Assembly: GCF_020615385.1 (NCBI RefSeq)
Contig: NZ_JAJAVB010000022.1
Location: forward strand, 274,497-338,496
Direction: 5' to 3'
DNA length: 64,000 nt
From: Jiella soli
GTDB taxonomy: Bacteria; Pseudomonadota; Alphaproteobacteria; Rhizobiales; Rhizobiaceae
Position numbers and translations under genes: made by a program. How positions within the stretch are numbered: the stretch's first letter is position 1; each line of letters starts with the position of its first letter. Of the stretch, positions 17,186 through 26,102 are shown in pieces. The notes below the pieces were generated by a model that was not told where the DNA came from, made no database searches, and was given only the letters and a program-made list of their open reading frames with translations.

Positions 17186-17878
17186 TCAGGTACCGCTCTC
17201 GGCGCGCTGTGCGCGGGCCGAATGGGCGGCGATAAAGGTCTTTGCCGAGTTGAGGAGATGCCGGCGCAGGTGCCGTTCGGCGCTCACCCCGTCGTGCTCC
17301 AGGATCGCGTCGACGATCGCCGCATGTTCCAGCGTCGATTCGGCCACCCGCTCGCGGCTCTGGAGCTGCGAGCGCCGAAAGGGCGCAAGCTTCACCCGCA
17401 TGGCCTTGGCGATCTCGACGACGTCGTCATTGTGGGTGCCAGCATAGATCATGTCGTGGAGCAGGCTGTTGGCCTCGTCATAGGCGGCGAAATCATCCTG
17501 CCCCACCATCGCCTCCATGGCGCTCTGCTGATCCCACAGCCTGGCCCGCTCGACCGTCGTCATGCGTCCCGCCGCGAGCCGGCCGCACATGCCCTCGATC
17601 TCGCCCATCGCCTCGAACATCTGGTCGATGCGCTCGAGCGAGAGATCGCAGACGACGACACCGCGATAGGGCATGCGCTCGACCAGCGAACGCGAGGCGA
17701 GCGTCAGGAAGGCTTCGCGCACCGGCGTGCGCGAGACGCCGAAGCGCTGGGCGACGGCGGTCTCGTCGAGCTTGCAGCCGGCCGGCAGCGCGCCGGAGAT
17801 GATCTCCTCCTCCAGCCCGTCGGCAATGACCTTGCTGCGGACGGGGCGCGGTCCGGCCATGGTGGAAGACATCGACAT
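17186..17878 (-). CDS. GntR-family regulator, FCD/FadR subfamily
   Basis: The 230-residue protein has an N-terminal winged helix (GALPAGCKLDETAVAQRFGVSRTPVREAFLTL) and an all-helical FCD ligand-binding domain. Likely metal ligands are the His in NSLLHDMIY and the late His residues in LEHAAIVDAI and RHLRRHL. Such proteins sense organic acids. It is divergent from the TRAP importer operon, and two GTATAC-centred sites lie in the shared gap. It probably controls both the TRAP genes and the BASS/Rieske genes. Confidence 0.9.
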   Translation of the reverse strand: MSMSSTMAGPRPVRSKVIADGLEEEIISGALPAGCKLDETAVAQRFGVSRTPVREAFLTLASRSLVERMPYRGVVVCDLSLERIDQMFEAMGEIEGMCGRLAAGRMTTVERARLWDQQSAMEAMVGQDDFAAYDEANSLLHDMIYAGTHNDDVVEIAKAMRVKLAPFRRSQLQSRERVAESTLEHAAIVDAILEHDGVSAERHLRRHLLNSAKTFIAAHSARAQRAESGT

Positions 17879-17984
17879 GGATGGCGTGCTGCCGCCTCGG
17901 GCTTTCGGGGCAAGGCGACGGACGCACGCGCGCGCGTGCGATGGCCGGCCTCTTAAAATACAATCTCGTCTTATTCATAATACT

Positions 17985-17994
17985 CGTATACAGG
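17985..17994. promoter_or_regulatory. GTATAC-centred half of a GntR operator pair
   Basis: CGTATACAGG, or CCTGTATACG on the other strand, contains the TGTATAC core used by many FCD-type GntR proteins. It lies about 110 bases upstream of the GntR start, in an AT-rich patch (17951-17990) that probably holds the GntR promoter. Confidence 0.45.
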
Positions 17995-18224
17995 AAGGCG
18001 CGTCAATCGCACCCATGATCGGCCTGCCGCACCTGAGTGAGCTTCTCGCTCGGATGCCGCGGTCTGGTGCTGAGGGACCGCGGATCTGTTTCTTCCGCGA
18101 AGACCCCGCTTGCGGTGCTCCGTCACGCGGGCGTCGAACTTCGCCAGCCAATAGGGCGGCATATGCTCACTTTGCGTAGCTCGATTGATGCCAGACTATG
18201 CAATCTCCTGCCCTGCTGCCCTTC

Positions 18225-18236
18225 ATGTATACAAAT
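18225..18236. promoter_or_regulatory. TGTATACA palindrome, GntR operator candidate
   Basis: TGTATACA at 18226-18233 is a perfect 8-base palindrome within ATGTATACAAAT. It lies about 55 bases upstream of the sigma-54 element of the TRAP operon. The second GTATAC site is 240 bases away at 17986. The rest of the 487-base gap (17879-18365) shows no gene. Confidence 0.5.
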
Positions 18237-18286
18237 GACGCCTGAGACGCGGCACCATCCGCCTTGCGCCATCGGCCTCCTGCGAC

Positions 18287-18302
18287 TGGCACGGAACCTG
18301 CC
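18287..18302 (+). promoter_or_regulatory. Sigma-54 (-24/-12) promoter candidate for the TRAP operon
   Basis: TGGCACGGAACCTGCC has a perfect -24 half (TGGCACG), and GC follows GG after ten bases. The -12 half has C for T at its first base. It lies 64 bases before ATG 18366, so it would give a short leader. Confidence 0.65.
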
Positions 18303-18365
18303 TAGTCCCGGTCATCCTCTCCCGAGCCCGGGACCGAGGAGTCCATGACCGAAGGAGGCAATCTG

Positions 18366-19451
18366 ATGAAACGGCGTGAATTCCTGACAAGGTCCGCGAT
18401 GGTGGCGACGGCGAGCCTGGCAGCGCCTGCCGTGGCACGCGCGCAGGACAGCTTCAGCTGGAAGATGACCAATGCCTACGGCCCCGGTTCGCCCTTCTAT
18501 GTCGAGGGTCCGGGCAGCCCGACGGACTTCTGCAAGAAGGTCGAGGCAATGTCCGGCGGGCGGCTGAAGATCCAGCATTTCGCCGCGGGCGAGCTGATTC
18601 CCGCTCTCCAGGGCTTCGACGCCGTGCAGGGCGGCATCGTCGAGATGAACGCGGCCAACGCCTATTACTGGGCCGGCAAGATCCCGGCCGCGCAGTACTT
18701 CACCACCGTGCCCTTCGGCATGGACGTCAAGGGCACCAATGCCTGGATGTATGAAGGCGGCGGCATCGACCTCTGGCACGAGATGTACGAGCCGCTCGGC
18801 ATGGTGGCGTTCCCGGTGGGCAATACCGGCGTACAGATGACCGGCTGGTTCCGCAAGGAGATCAAGTCGGTCGAGGATTTCGACGGACTGAAGATGCGCA
18901 TTCCGGGCCTTGCCGGAAAGGTCTATGCCAAGCTCGGCGTCAACGTGCAGCTCCTGCCCGGCGGCGAGATCTTCCCGGCGCTCGAGCGCGGCGTCATCGA
19001 CGCGGCGGAGTTCGTCGGCCCCTATCAGGATCGCCGGCTCGGCCTGCAGAAGGCGGCGAAATACTACTACACGACCGGCTGGCACGAGCCGAACAACGTC
19101 ACCGAGCTGCTGATCAACAAGGCCGCCTGGGACAGCCTGCCGGCCGACCTTCAGGCGATCGTCAAGGCCGCGGCGATGGCCTGCAATGTCGAAAGCAACG
19201 CCTGGTGCGACGCCACCAATGCCGAGGCGATGAAGGACCTCGTCGAGAATTTCGGCACGATCGCGCAGCCGCTGCCCGACAGCGTCGTCGACAAGTTGCG
19301 CGAGGTGACCAACGACACCCTGGCCGAGGGTGCCGCGGCGGACCCGCAGACCAAGAAGGTGCACGAGGCCTATTTCGCCTTCAAGAAGCAGTATGGCGAC
19401 TGGGCCGGCGTCTCCGCCGAGCCGCTGCTGCCGGTGCTCTACAAGTCGTGA
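18366..19451 (+). CDS. dctP: TRAP transporter solute-binding protein (DctP/TakP-like)
   Basis: The 361-residue periplasmic protein has a twin-arginine signal (KRREFL at 2-7), cut near VARA/QD at about 26. It closely resembles alpha-keto-acid and related TRAP binders: GWFRKEIKSVEDFDGLKMRI with the conserved carboxylate-binding Arg, then LPGGEIFPALERGVIDAAEFVGPY and KYYYTTGWHEP. The ligand is therefore probably a carboxylate. ATG 18366 is chosen because AAGGAGG precedes it; a longer ATG start at 18345 lacks such a site. The stop overlaps the next GTG start. Confidence 0.93.
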   Translation: MKRREFLTRSAMVATASLAAPAVARAQDSFSWKMTNAYGPGSPFYVEGPGSPTDFCKKVEAMSGGRLKIQHFAAGELIPALQGFDAVQGGIVEMNAANAYYWAGKIPAAQYFTTVPFGMDVKGTNAWMYEGGGIDLWHEMYEPLGMVAFPVGNTGVQMTGWFRKEIKSVEDFDGLKMRIPGLAGKVYAKLGVNVQLLPGGEIFPALERGVIDAAEFVGPYQDRRLGLQKAAKYYYTTGWHEPNNVTELLINKAAWDSLPADLQAIVKAAAMACNVESNAWCDATNAEAMKDLVENFGTIAQPLPDSVVDKLREVTNDTLAEGAAADPQTKKVHEAYFAFKKQYGDWAGVSAEPLLPVLYKS

Positions 19452-19981
19452 GCGTTGTCGAGCGCCTGGCGGACGGAGCCGATCGCTTCGTCCGCGCGGT
19501 CGGCGAAATCATGGCCTGGACCGGCCTCGTCATGGTCCTGCTGATCGGCTTCAACGTCCTCGCCCGCTACCTCTTCTCCTACGGCTCCGTCGCGCTGCAG
19601 GAGATGGAGTGGCACCTGATGGCGGCAGGCGCGCTGTTCGGCATGTCCTACGGGCTGAACCGCGGCGAGGAGGTGCGCGTCGACGTCCTCTACGCGCATT
19701 TCCCGCCGCGGCTGAAGACGGCGATCAACGCCCTCGGTTCGCTGCTTCTCTGCCTCGTCGCGATCGCCGTGGCCTGGCTCGCAATCGGCTTCGTCAGCCA
19801 GAGCTACATGCTGCAGGAAGGCTCGGCCGACCCGGGCGGGCTGCCCGCACGTTGGATCCTCAAGGCGATGATCCCGGCCGCCTTCCTGCTCCTCGCCCTG
19901 CAGGCGTTTGCCCGCCTGGTCGCGGATGCGGCCGCCCTCTTCGGCGCCCGCCCCTCTCACAGCATTTCCCGCGAAGGCTGA
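19448..19981 (+). CDS. dctQ: TRAP transporter small membrane subunit (DctQ type)
   Basis: The 177-residue protein has four hydrophobic segments and the DctQ pattern around residues 28-75: VLARYLFSYGSVALQEMEWHL, then GMSYGLNRGEEVRVDVLY. The start GTG 19448 overlaps the dctP stop as GTGA. The gene is followed after 3 bases by the large subunit. Confidence 0.92.
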   Translation: MSVVERLADGADRFVRAVGEIMAWTGLVMVLLIGFNVLARYLFSYGSVALQEMEWHLMAAGALFGMSYGLNRGEEVRVDVLYAHFPPRLKTAINALGSLLLCLVAIAVAWLAIGFVSQSYMLQEGSADPGGLPARWILKAMIPAAFLLLALQAFARLVADAAALFGARPSHSISREG

Positions 19982-19984
19982 GCC

Positions 19985-21310
19985 ATGCCGGTCAACGAAA
20001 TCCTCGCGCTGGCGATGATCGGCGCGTTCTTCCTGTTGCTGCTCGGCGGCCTGCCGGTGCCGATCTGCCTCGCCGTCACCGGCTTCGTCTTCGGCTATGC
20101 CGGTTTCGGCAGCCTGCTCTTCGGCCTGCTTCCCGCCCGCGTCTTCGGCGTCGTGACGAACTACACGCTGCTCGCCCTGCCGCTGTTCATCTTCATGGGC
20201 ATCATGCTGGAGCGATCGAAGATCGCCGAGGACCTCCTCGACGTCATCGGCCTCGCCATGGGCAACATCAAGGGCGGCATGGCGCTGGCGATCATCCTTG
20301 TCGGCGTATTGATGGGGGCCGCCTCGGGCGTCGTCGGCGCGACCGTGGTCACGGTCGGGCTCATCGCGCTCAATCCGCTGATCCGCCGCGGCTACGACAA
20401 GGGCGTTGCGGCCGGCGTCATCTGCGCCTCCGGCACGCTGGGGCAGATCATCCCGCCGAGCCTCGTCCTGATCCTTCTGTCCGACATCATGGGCGAGTCG
20501 GTCGGCACGCTGTTCGCCGCCGCGCTGATCCCCGGCCTGATCCTCGCCGGCCTCTTCGTCGCATACATCCTCGCCCTCGGCTACTTCCTTCCGGACCGCG
20601 TGCCGGCGATCCCGCTTCAGGAGCGGCTCCAGTTTTCCCGCCGCGCCCTGGCGGTCCGGTTCATGAAGGTCGTGGTGCCGCCGCTGGCGCTGATCTTCCT
20701 GGTCCTCGGCTCGATCATCGGCGGCGTCGCCGCGCCGACCGAGGCCGCGGCCATGGGCGCGCTCGGCAGCATCGTCCTCGCCCTCGTTTCCGGACGCCTG
20801 AACCTCAGAGTGATGACCGAAGTCGTCCGCGGCGCCTTCGTCACCAGCGCCATGGTGTTCTTCATCCTGATCTTCGCACAGGTCTTCTCGCTCGCCTTCC
20901 GCGGCCTCGGCGGCGAGCGGCTGGTGCAGGACGCCTTCGCCTACGTCCCCGGCGGCATAGACGGCCAGCTCCTGTTCCTGATGGTGCTCCTGTTCATCCT
21001 CGGCTTCTTCCTCGAATGGATCGAGATATCCTACATCGCCCTGCCGCTGTTCCTGCCGGTCCTGCACCAGTCGGGCGTCGATCTCGCCTGGGTGGCGATC
21101 CTCGTCGCGGTCAATCTCCAGACCTCCTTCCTCACCCCGCCCTTCGGCTGGGCACTGTTCTTCCTGAAGGGCGTCGCGCCGCCGGAGCTGAAGACGAGCG
21201 ACATCTATCGTGGGGTCGTGCCCTTCATCCTCGTCCAGCTTTTCGGACTGTTCCTGGTCTATCTCTTTCCGCAGACCGCCCTCTGGCTGCCGAACGCCAT
21301 CGGATGGTGA
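19985..21310 (+). CDS. dctM: TRAP transporter large membrane subunit (DctM type)
   Basis: The 441-residue protein has about twelve hydrophobic segments and the DctM signatures: LALPLFIFMGIMLERS, GGMALAIILVGVLMGAASG and ASGTLGQIIPPSLVLIL. It carries the ion-coupled translocation path. A 233-base gap follows, with no gene, before the next binding-protein gene. Confidence 0.94.
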   Translation: MPVNEILALAMIGAFFLLLLGGLPVPICLAVTGFVFGYAGFGSLLFGLLPARVFGVVTNYTLLALPLFIFMGIMLERSKIAEDLLDVIGLAMGNIKGGMALAIILVGVLMGAASGVVGATVVTVGLIALNPLIRRGYDKGVAAGVICASGTLGQIIPPSLVLILLSDIMGESVGTLFAAALIPGLILAGLFVAYILALGYFLPDRVPAIPLQERLQFSRRALAVRFMKVVVPPLALIFLVLGSIIGGVAAPTEAAAMGALGSIVLALVSGRLNLRVMTEVVRGAFVTSAMVFFILIFAQVFSLAFRGLGGERLVQDAFAYVPGGIDGQLLFLMVLLFILGFFLEWIEISYIALPLFLPVLHQSGVDLAWVAILVAVNLQTSFLTPPFGWALFFLKGVAPPELKTSDIYRGVVPFILVQLFGLFLVYLFPQTALWLPNAIGW

Positions 21311-21543
21311 TTCCGCCTCGGCAACTGCGCGGATTTTCCCCGCCCGCGGCTTGAGCGACGTCCCTGCCGCGACGATCGGCGGGGCCACGGGGTCGCCGCG
21401 GCGCAGTCGTGGAATTCCGGTTCCGTCAAAGGATCGAACCCCTAACTGCGCCGGATATGGGCTTGCCCAACAAACGGGCGATACCATAGTCTCCCGGCAT
21501 CTGGTCTCGGCGCGCCGTTGAGGATCGTGCCGGGTTGGTCGCT

Positions 21544-23187
21544 ATGAGGTCTTCGATCATGCGTTGTCAGCTGCCGTTCGCCGTCTCGCACAACCTTCGA
21601 CGAATCGCAGCCGCCGCGCTGCTCTCCGCAGCAGCCTTGGGCCCTGTTCCCTCCGCCTTCGCCGAGACGCCGGCGGACACGCTCGTCATCGCCAACACGA
21701 TCGACGACCTGAAGGTTCTCGATCCCGCCGAGAGCTTCGAGTTCTCCGGCGGCGATGTCATCAACAACCTCTACGACAAGCTGATCGAGCTCGATCCGAA
21801 GACACTGAAGATGGGCCCGGGGCTCGCCAAGAGCTGGGACGTCTCTGAGGACGGCAAGACCTTCACCTTCAAGATCGACACCAGCCGCAAGTTCGCCTCC
21901 AGCAATCCGGTGCGGGCCGAGGACGTCGTCTGGTCGCTGCAGCGCGTCGTCAAGCTCGACAAGACGCCGTCCTTCATCATCACCCAGTTCGGCCTCAACA
22001 AGGACAATGTCGACCAGAACATCAGGAAGGTCGACGACGAGACGGTCGAGATCGTGGTCGATCGGCCCTATGCGCCGTCCTTCCTCTACAACGCGCTGAC
22101 GGCGGACGTCGGCGGCATCGTCGACCAGAAGCTGGCGATGGAGCATGCCTCCGGCGACGACATGGGCAATGAATGGCTGAAGACACATTCGGCCGGCGCC
22201 GGTCCGTTCACGCTGCGCGGCTGGAAGCCGAACGAGTCGGTGATCATGGAGGCCAACGCCAACTATCCGAACCCGCCGGCGATGAAGCGGGTCTACGTCC
22301 GGCACGTTCCCGAGCCGGCGACGCAGCGCCTGCTGCTCGAGCGCGGCGACATCGACATCGCCCGGAACCTGACGCCCGAGGACATCAACGCGGTCAAATC
22401 CAATCCCAAGCTGAAGGTCCAGGATTCGCCGCGCGGCCGCATCTACTACGTCTCCGGCAATCAGAAGATGAAAGAGCTTGCGACGCCGGGCGTCATGCAG
22501 GCGATCAAATACCTCGTCGACTATGACGGCATGGCGAACTCGTTCCTGAAGGGCCAGGTCGTCGTCAACCAGCAGTTCCTGCCGATCGGTTTCCTCGGCG
22601 CGATCGACGACAAGCCGTTCAAGCTCGACGTCGAGAAGGCCAAGAAGATGCTCGCCGACGCCGGCTATCCCGACGGCTTCTCGGTCGAGCTTCTCGTCCG
22701 CAATGCGCAGGACCGTCTGGCGGTCGCCCAGTCGCTGCAGAACACACTCGGCCAGGCCGGCATCAAGGTGAACATCCGTCCGGCAACCGGCTCCGAAGTG
22801 CTGTCGATCTACCGCGCCCGCAAGGCGGAACTGACGCTGGAGGTGTGGGGCCCGGACTATCCGGATCCGAACACCAACGCCTCGGTCTTCGCCGAGAACC
22901 CGGACAATTCCGACGAGGCCCAGCTGACCGGCAATCTGTCCTGGCGCAACGCCTACGCGGCCGAGGAGACCACGCCGATGGCGGAGGCCGCCGTGGTCGA
23001 GAAGGACACCGACATGCGCGCCAGGATGTATGAGGAGATGCAGCGGATCGGCAACGAGAAGTCGCCCTTCGTCCTGATGTTCCAGCAGCAGGAGCAGGAC
23101 GGCATGCAGAAGAACGTCGAAGGCTTCTCGACCGGCGGCGCGGTGTCGTCGGCCTTCTACAAGGCGGTGACGAAGTCCGGCGAGTGA
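21544..23187 (+). CDS. Peptide/nickel-type ABC solute-binding protein (family 5)
   Basis: This periplasmic protein of about 547 residues has a signal peptide ending near PSAFA/ETP. It carries family-5 landmarks: SFEFSGGDVINNLYDKLIELDP, LAKSWDVSEDGKTFTFKI, and a C-terminal LEVWGPDYPDPNTNASVF. Such proteins bind di- or oligopeptides, and sometimes opines or glutathione. The start is uncertain: ATG 21544 and ATG 21559 both give good signal peptides, and no strong ribosome-binding site decides. It heads an operon of two permeases and two ATPases. Confidence 0.9.
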   Translation: MRSSIMRCQLPFAVSHNLRRIAAAALLSAAALGPVPSAFAETPADTLVIANTIDDLKVLDPAESFEFSGGDVINNLYDKLIELDPKTLKMGPGLAKSWDVSEDGKTFTFKIDTSRKFASSNPVRAEDVVWSLQRVVKLDKTPSFIITQFGLNKDNVDQNIRKVDDETVEIVVDRPYAPSFLYNALTADVGGIVDQKLAMEHASGDDMGNEWLKTHSAGAGPFTLRGWKPNESVIMEANANYPNPPAMKRVYVRHVPEPATQRLLLERGDIDIARNLTPEDINAVKSNPKLKVQDSPRGRIYYVSGNQKMKELATPGVMQAIKYLVDYDGMANSFLKGQVVVNQQFLPIGFLGAIDDKPFKLDVEKAKKMLADAGYPDGFSVELLVRNAQDRLAVAQSLQNTLGQAGIKVNIRPATGSEVLSIYRARKAELTLEVWGPDYPDPNTNASVFAENPDNSDEAQLTGNLSWRNAYAAEETTPMAEAAVVEKDTDMRARMYEEMQRIGNEKSPFVLMFQQQEQDGMQKNVEGFSTGGAVSSAFYKAVTKSGE

Positions 23188-23242
23188 CGCCCAGTCTCCG
23201 CCACAGGGACGCCACGGCAAGATCCCGTCCGGACACAAGACG

Positions 23243-24340
23243 ATGAGCCTCTCACACGGTGCGCATGATCCGGCGACGGCGGAGGAAGAATCCGCCATCG
23301 CCGGTACCGGGTTGCTGCCGCGCATTGCCGGCCGCTTCGGCAAGACGCTGTTCAGCCTGGTGGTGACGCTGTTCGGCCTTCTGCTCGTCACCTTCGCGAT
23401 CGCCCGCCTCGTGCCGATCGACCCGGCACTGGCGGTGGTCGGCCCGCGGGCGACGCAGGCGCAATACGAGGCGGCGCGCCGGGACATGGGTCTCGACCAG
23501 CCGATCCCGGTGCAGTTCGTCAAATATCTGGGCGATGTCGTCCAGGGCGATTTCGGCCGCTCCAACCTCACCGCGCGGCCGGTCCTCGAGGACGTTCGCA
23601 ACGCCTTCCCCGCGACGCTGGAGCTTGCGACCCTCGCCACCCTCCTCGGCGTTCTCCTGGGAGTGCCGGCTGGCGTCGTTTCGGCAGTCAGCCAAGGTCG
23701 ATGGCCGGACCATGTGCTGCGGGTCGTCGGCCTTCTCGGCTACTCCATGCCGGTCTTCTGGCTCGGCCTGATCGCACTCCTGATCTTCTACGGCCAGCTT
23801 GGCTGGGTCGGCGGTCCCGGCCGGCTCGACGTCTCCTACGAACTCTCCTACGAGCTCGACGTCACCGCCTATACCGGCTCGATCCTGATCGATTCGGCGC
23901 TGTCGGGGGCCTGGGACGTCTTCGCCAATGCCCTTACCCACATCGCCTTGCCGGTCTTCGTTCTCGGCTATTTCTCGCTCGCCTACATCTCGCGCATGAC
24001 CCGCTCCTTCATGCTGGAACAGCTCGGCCAGGAATATGTGACCGCGGCGCGCGTAAAGGGCGTGCCGGAGCGACGCGTCGTCTGGGTCCACGCGCTGGGC
24101 AATGCGATGGTGCCGCTGATCACGGTGATCGCGCTCTCTTATGCGGCGCTCTTGGAAGGCTCCGTCCTCACCGAGACGGTCTTCGCCTGGCCGGGTCTCG
24201 GCCTCTACATCACCCAGGCGCTGTTTGCCGCCGACCTCAACGCCGTGCTCGGCGGAACGGTGGTGATCGGCGTCTCCTTCATCGTCCTCAACCTCCTGTC
24301 CGACCTCCTCTACGCGGTCGTCGATCCGAGGGCGCAATGA
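23243..24340 (+). CDS. Peptide-type ABC transporter permease (DppB-like)
   Basis: The 365-residue membrane protein has the DppB landmarks: LVTFAIARLVPIDPALAVVGP, an ERD/MGLDQPIPVQFVKYL loop, and the coupling motif YVTAARVKGVPERRVVWVHALGNAMVPLI. It is longer than DppB at the N-terminus by about 25 residues before the first membrane segment. It overlaps the next gene as ATGA. Confidence 0.92.
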   Translation: MSLSHGAHDPATAEEESAIAGTGLLPRIAGRFGKTLFSLVVTLFGLLLVTFAIARLVPIDPALAVVGPRATQAQYEAARRDMGLDQPIPVQFVKYLGDVVQGDFGRSNLTARPVLEDVRNAFPATLELATLATLLGVLLGVPAGVVSAVSQGRWPDHVLRVVGLLGYSMPVFWLGLIALLIFYGQLGWVGGPGRLDVSYELSYELDVTAYTGSILIDSALSGAWDVFANALTHIALPVFVLGYFSLAYISRMTRSFMLEQLGQEYVTAARVKGVPERRVVWVHALGNAMVPLITVIALSYAALLEGSVLTETVFAWPGLGLYITQALFAADLNAVLGGTVVIGVSFIVLNLLSDLLYAVVDPRAQ

Positions 24341-25266
24341 GCGACATGCCCGCCCCCTCCTCCGCCGGCGGCCTCAAGGCCTGGCTGACCAGCGACACGC
24401 CGCGCTCGCGGCTGCAGGCCCGGGCGATCAGCCTGTGGTTCGCCTGGCGCGACCTGATCCGCAATCCGCTCGCCGTCGTCGGCCTCGTCATCATCGCGGT
24501 GCTGATCCTGATGGCGGTCTTCGCGCCGCTGATCGCCACCGCCCCGCCGAACCAGCAGGACCTCGCCAACCGGCTGATGCCGCCCGGCACGGGCGGCCAT
24601 CTTCTCGGCACGGACGATCTCGGCCGCGACATCTTCAGCCGCATCGTCTTCGGCTCGCGGGTGACGCTCGAGGTCGTGGCGCTCGTCGCGATCACAGCGC
24701 CGGTCTTCGGCCTGATCGTCGGCACGGTGGCCGGCACCCTCGGCGGGTGGGTGGACCGCGTCCTGATGCGCATCACCGACATCTTCCTCGCCTTTCCCCG
24801 GCTGATCCTGGCGCTCGCCTTCGTCGCCGCACTCGGTCCCGGCATCGTCAACGCCATTTTGGCGATCGCGCTGACGGCCTGGCCGCCCTATGCGCGGGTC
24901 GCGAGGGCCGAGACGCTCACCGTGCGCCGCGCCGACTACATAGCCGCCGCGCGGCTGCAGGGCGCCGGAACGCTGCGGATCATCACCGGCCACATCATGC
25001 CGATGTGCCTCTCCTCGCTGATCATCCGCGTGACGCTCGACATGGCCGGCATCATCCTCACAGCCGCCGGCCTCGGCTTCCTCGGCCTCGGCGCACAGCC
25101 GCCGCTCGCCGAATGGGGCGCGATGATCTCGGCCGGCCGGCAATACCTCCTCAGCCATTGGTGGGTCGCGACCATGCCCGGTCTCGCCATCCTGACGGTC
25201 TCGCTGGGCTTCAACCTTCTCGGCGACAGCCTGCGCGACGTGCTCGACCCGCGGGGGGCGGGATGA
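24337..25266 (+). CDS. Peptide-type ABC transporter permease (DppC-like)
   Basis: The 309-residue protein has the DppC hallmarks: RNPLAVVGLVIIAVLILMAV, GTDDLGRDIFSRIVFGSRVTL and the coupling loop ADYIAAARLQGAGTLRIITGHIMP. ATG 24337 is fixed by the overlap with the preceding stop. It overlaps the ATPase gene as ATGA. Confidence 0.94.
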   Translation: MSDMPAPSSAGGLKAWLTSDTPRSRLQARAISLWFAWRDLIRNPLAVVGLVIIAVLILMAVFAPLIATAPPNQQDLANRLMPPGTGGHLLGTDDLGRDIFSRIVFGSRVTLEVVALVAITAPVFGLIVGTVAGTLGGWVDRVLMRITDIFLAFPRLILALAFVAALGPGIVNAILAIALTAWPPYARVARAETLTVRRADYIAAARLQGAGTLRIITGHIMPMCLSSLIIRVTLDMAGIILTAAGLGFLGLGAQPPLAEWGAMISAGRQYLLSHWWVATMPGLAILTVSLGFNLLGDSLRDVLDPRGAG

Positions 25267-26102
25267 TGACCGGCGCGCCGCTCCTGGAAGTCGAGAATCT
25301 CAGCGTGCGCTTCGAGACCAATCGCGGCGTCAGCGAGGCTGTGCGCGGCGTCTCCTTCACGGTCGGGCGCGAGCGCGTCGGCATCGTCGGCGAATCCGGC
25401 TCCGGCAAGTCGATGACCGGCCGCTCCATCCTGCGTCTCATCCGCCCGCCCGGCATCGCCACGGCCGATCGCCTCGCCTTCGAGGGCACGGAACTGCAGA
25501 CCCTGTCCGAACGCCAGATGCGGCGGATGCGCGGCCGGCGCATGGCCATGGTCATGCAGGATCCGAAATATTCGCTGAACCCGGTGATGCGGATCGGCAG
25601 GCAGCTGATCGAGGCGCTGAAGGTGCATGAGCGGATCGCGACGCGCGAAGCGAGGGTTCGCGCGCTGGAGATGCTGCGCGACGTCCAGATCCGCGATCCC
25701 GAGCGCGTGCTCGCCGCCTATCCGCACGAATTGTCGGGCGGCATGGGCCAGCGCGTGATGATCGCGATGATGCTGATCCCGCGGCCGGACCTTCTGATCG
25801 CCGACGAGCCGACCTCGGCGCTCGACGTGACGGTGCAACTCGAGGTGCTGCGCATCCTCGACAATCTGGTTCGCGACCGGGGGATGGGACTGATCTTCAT
25901 CAGCCACGACCTGCGCCTCGTCTCGACCTTCTGCGACCGGGTGCTGGTGATGTATCTCGGCCGGATCGTCGAGGAGATCGAAGCCTCGCGTCTCCACGAG
26001 GCGACGCATCCCTATACGCGCGGGCTCCTCAACTGCCTGCCGGAAGTCGGCGGGCCGCGCGAGCCGCTGCCCGTCCTGAAGCGGGACGCGGCCTGGGCAT
26101 GA
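25263..26102 (+). CDS. Peptide-type ABC transporter ATPase (DppD-like)
   Basis: The 279-residue ATPase has Walker A GESGSGKS, the signature [16 protein letters not shown], Walker [15 protein letters not shown] and the switch His in FISHDLRLV. It is shorter than most DppD proteins: it ends at about the site where the Cys-rich oligopeptide C-terminal domain would begin. The start ATG 25263 overlaps the DppC stop. Confidence 0.94.
   Translation: MMTGAPLLEVENLSVRFETNRGVSEAVRGVSFTVGRERVGIVGESGSGKSMTGRSILRLIRPPGIATADRLAFEGTELQTLSERQMRRMRGRRMAMVMQDPKYSLNPVMRIGRQLIEALKVHERIATREARVRALEMLRDVQIRDPERVLAAYPHELSGGMGQRVMIAMMLIPRPDLLIADEPTSALDVTVQLEVLRILDNLVRDRGMGLIFISHDLRLVSTFCDRVLVMYLGRIVEEIEASRLHEATHPYTRGLLNCLPEVGGPREPLPVLKRDAAWA

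Noticed and set aside
18037..18348. 103-residue frame between GntR and TRAP genes
   Set aside because: Cys/Arg/Pro-rich with no family likeness, and it spans the operator and sigma-54 element.
19439..21487. 682-residue minus-strand frame rich in Asp, Glu and Arg opposite dctQ/dctM
   Set aside because: Mirror image of hydrophobic membrane-protein codons, which always gives charged antisense frames in GC-rich DNA.
21442..23640. 732-residue minus-strand frame opposite the peptide-binding protein gene
   Set aside because: Antisense to a clear family-5 binding protein; no ribosome-binding site or domain.
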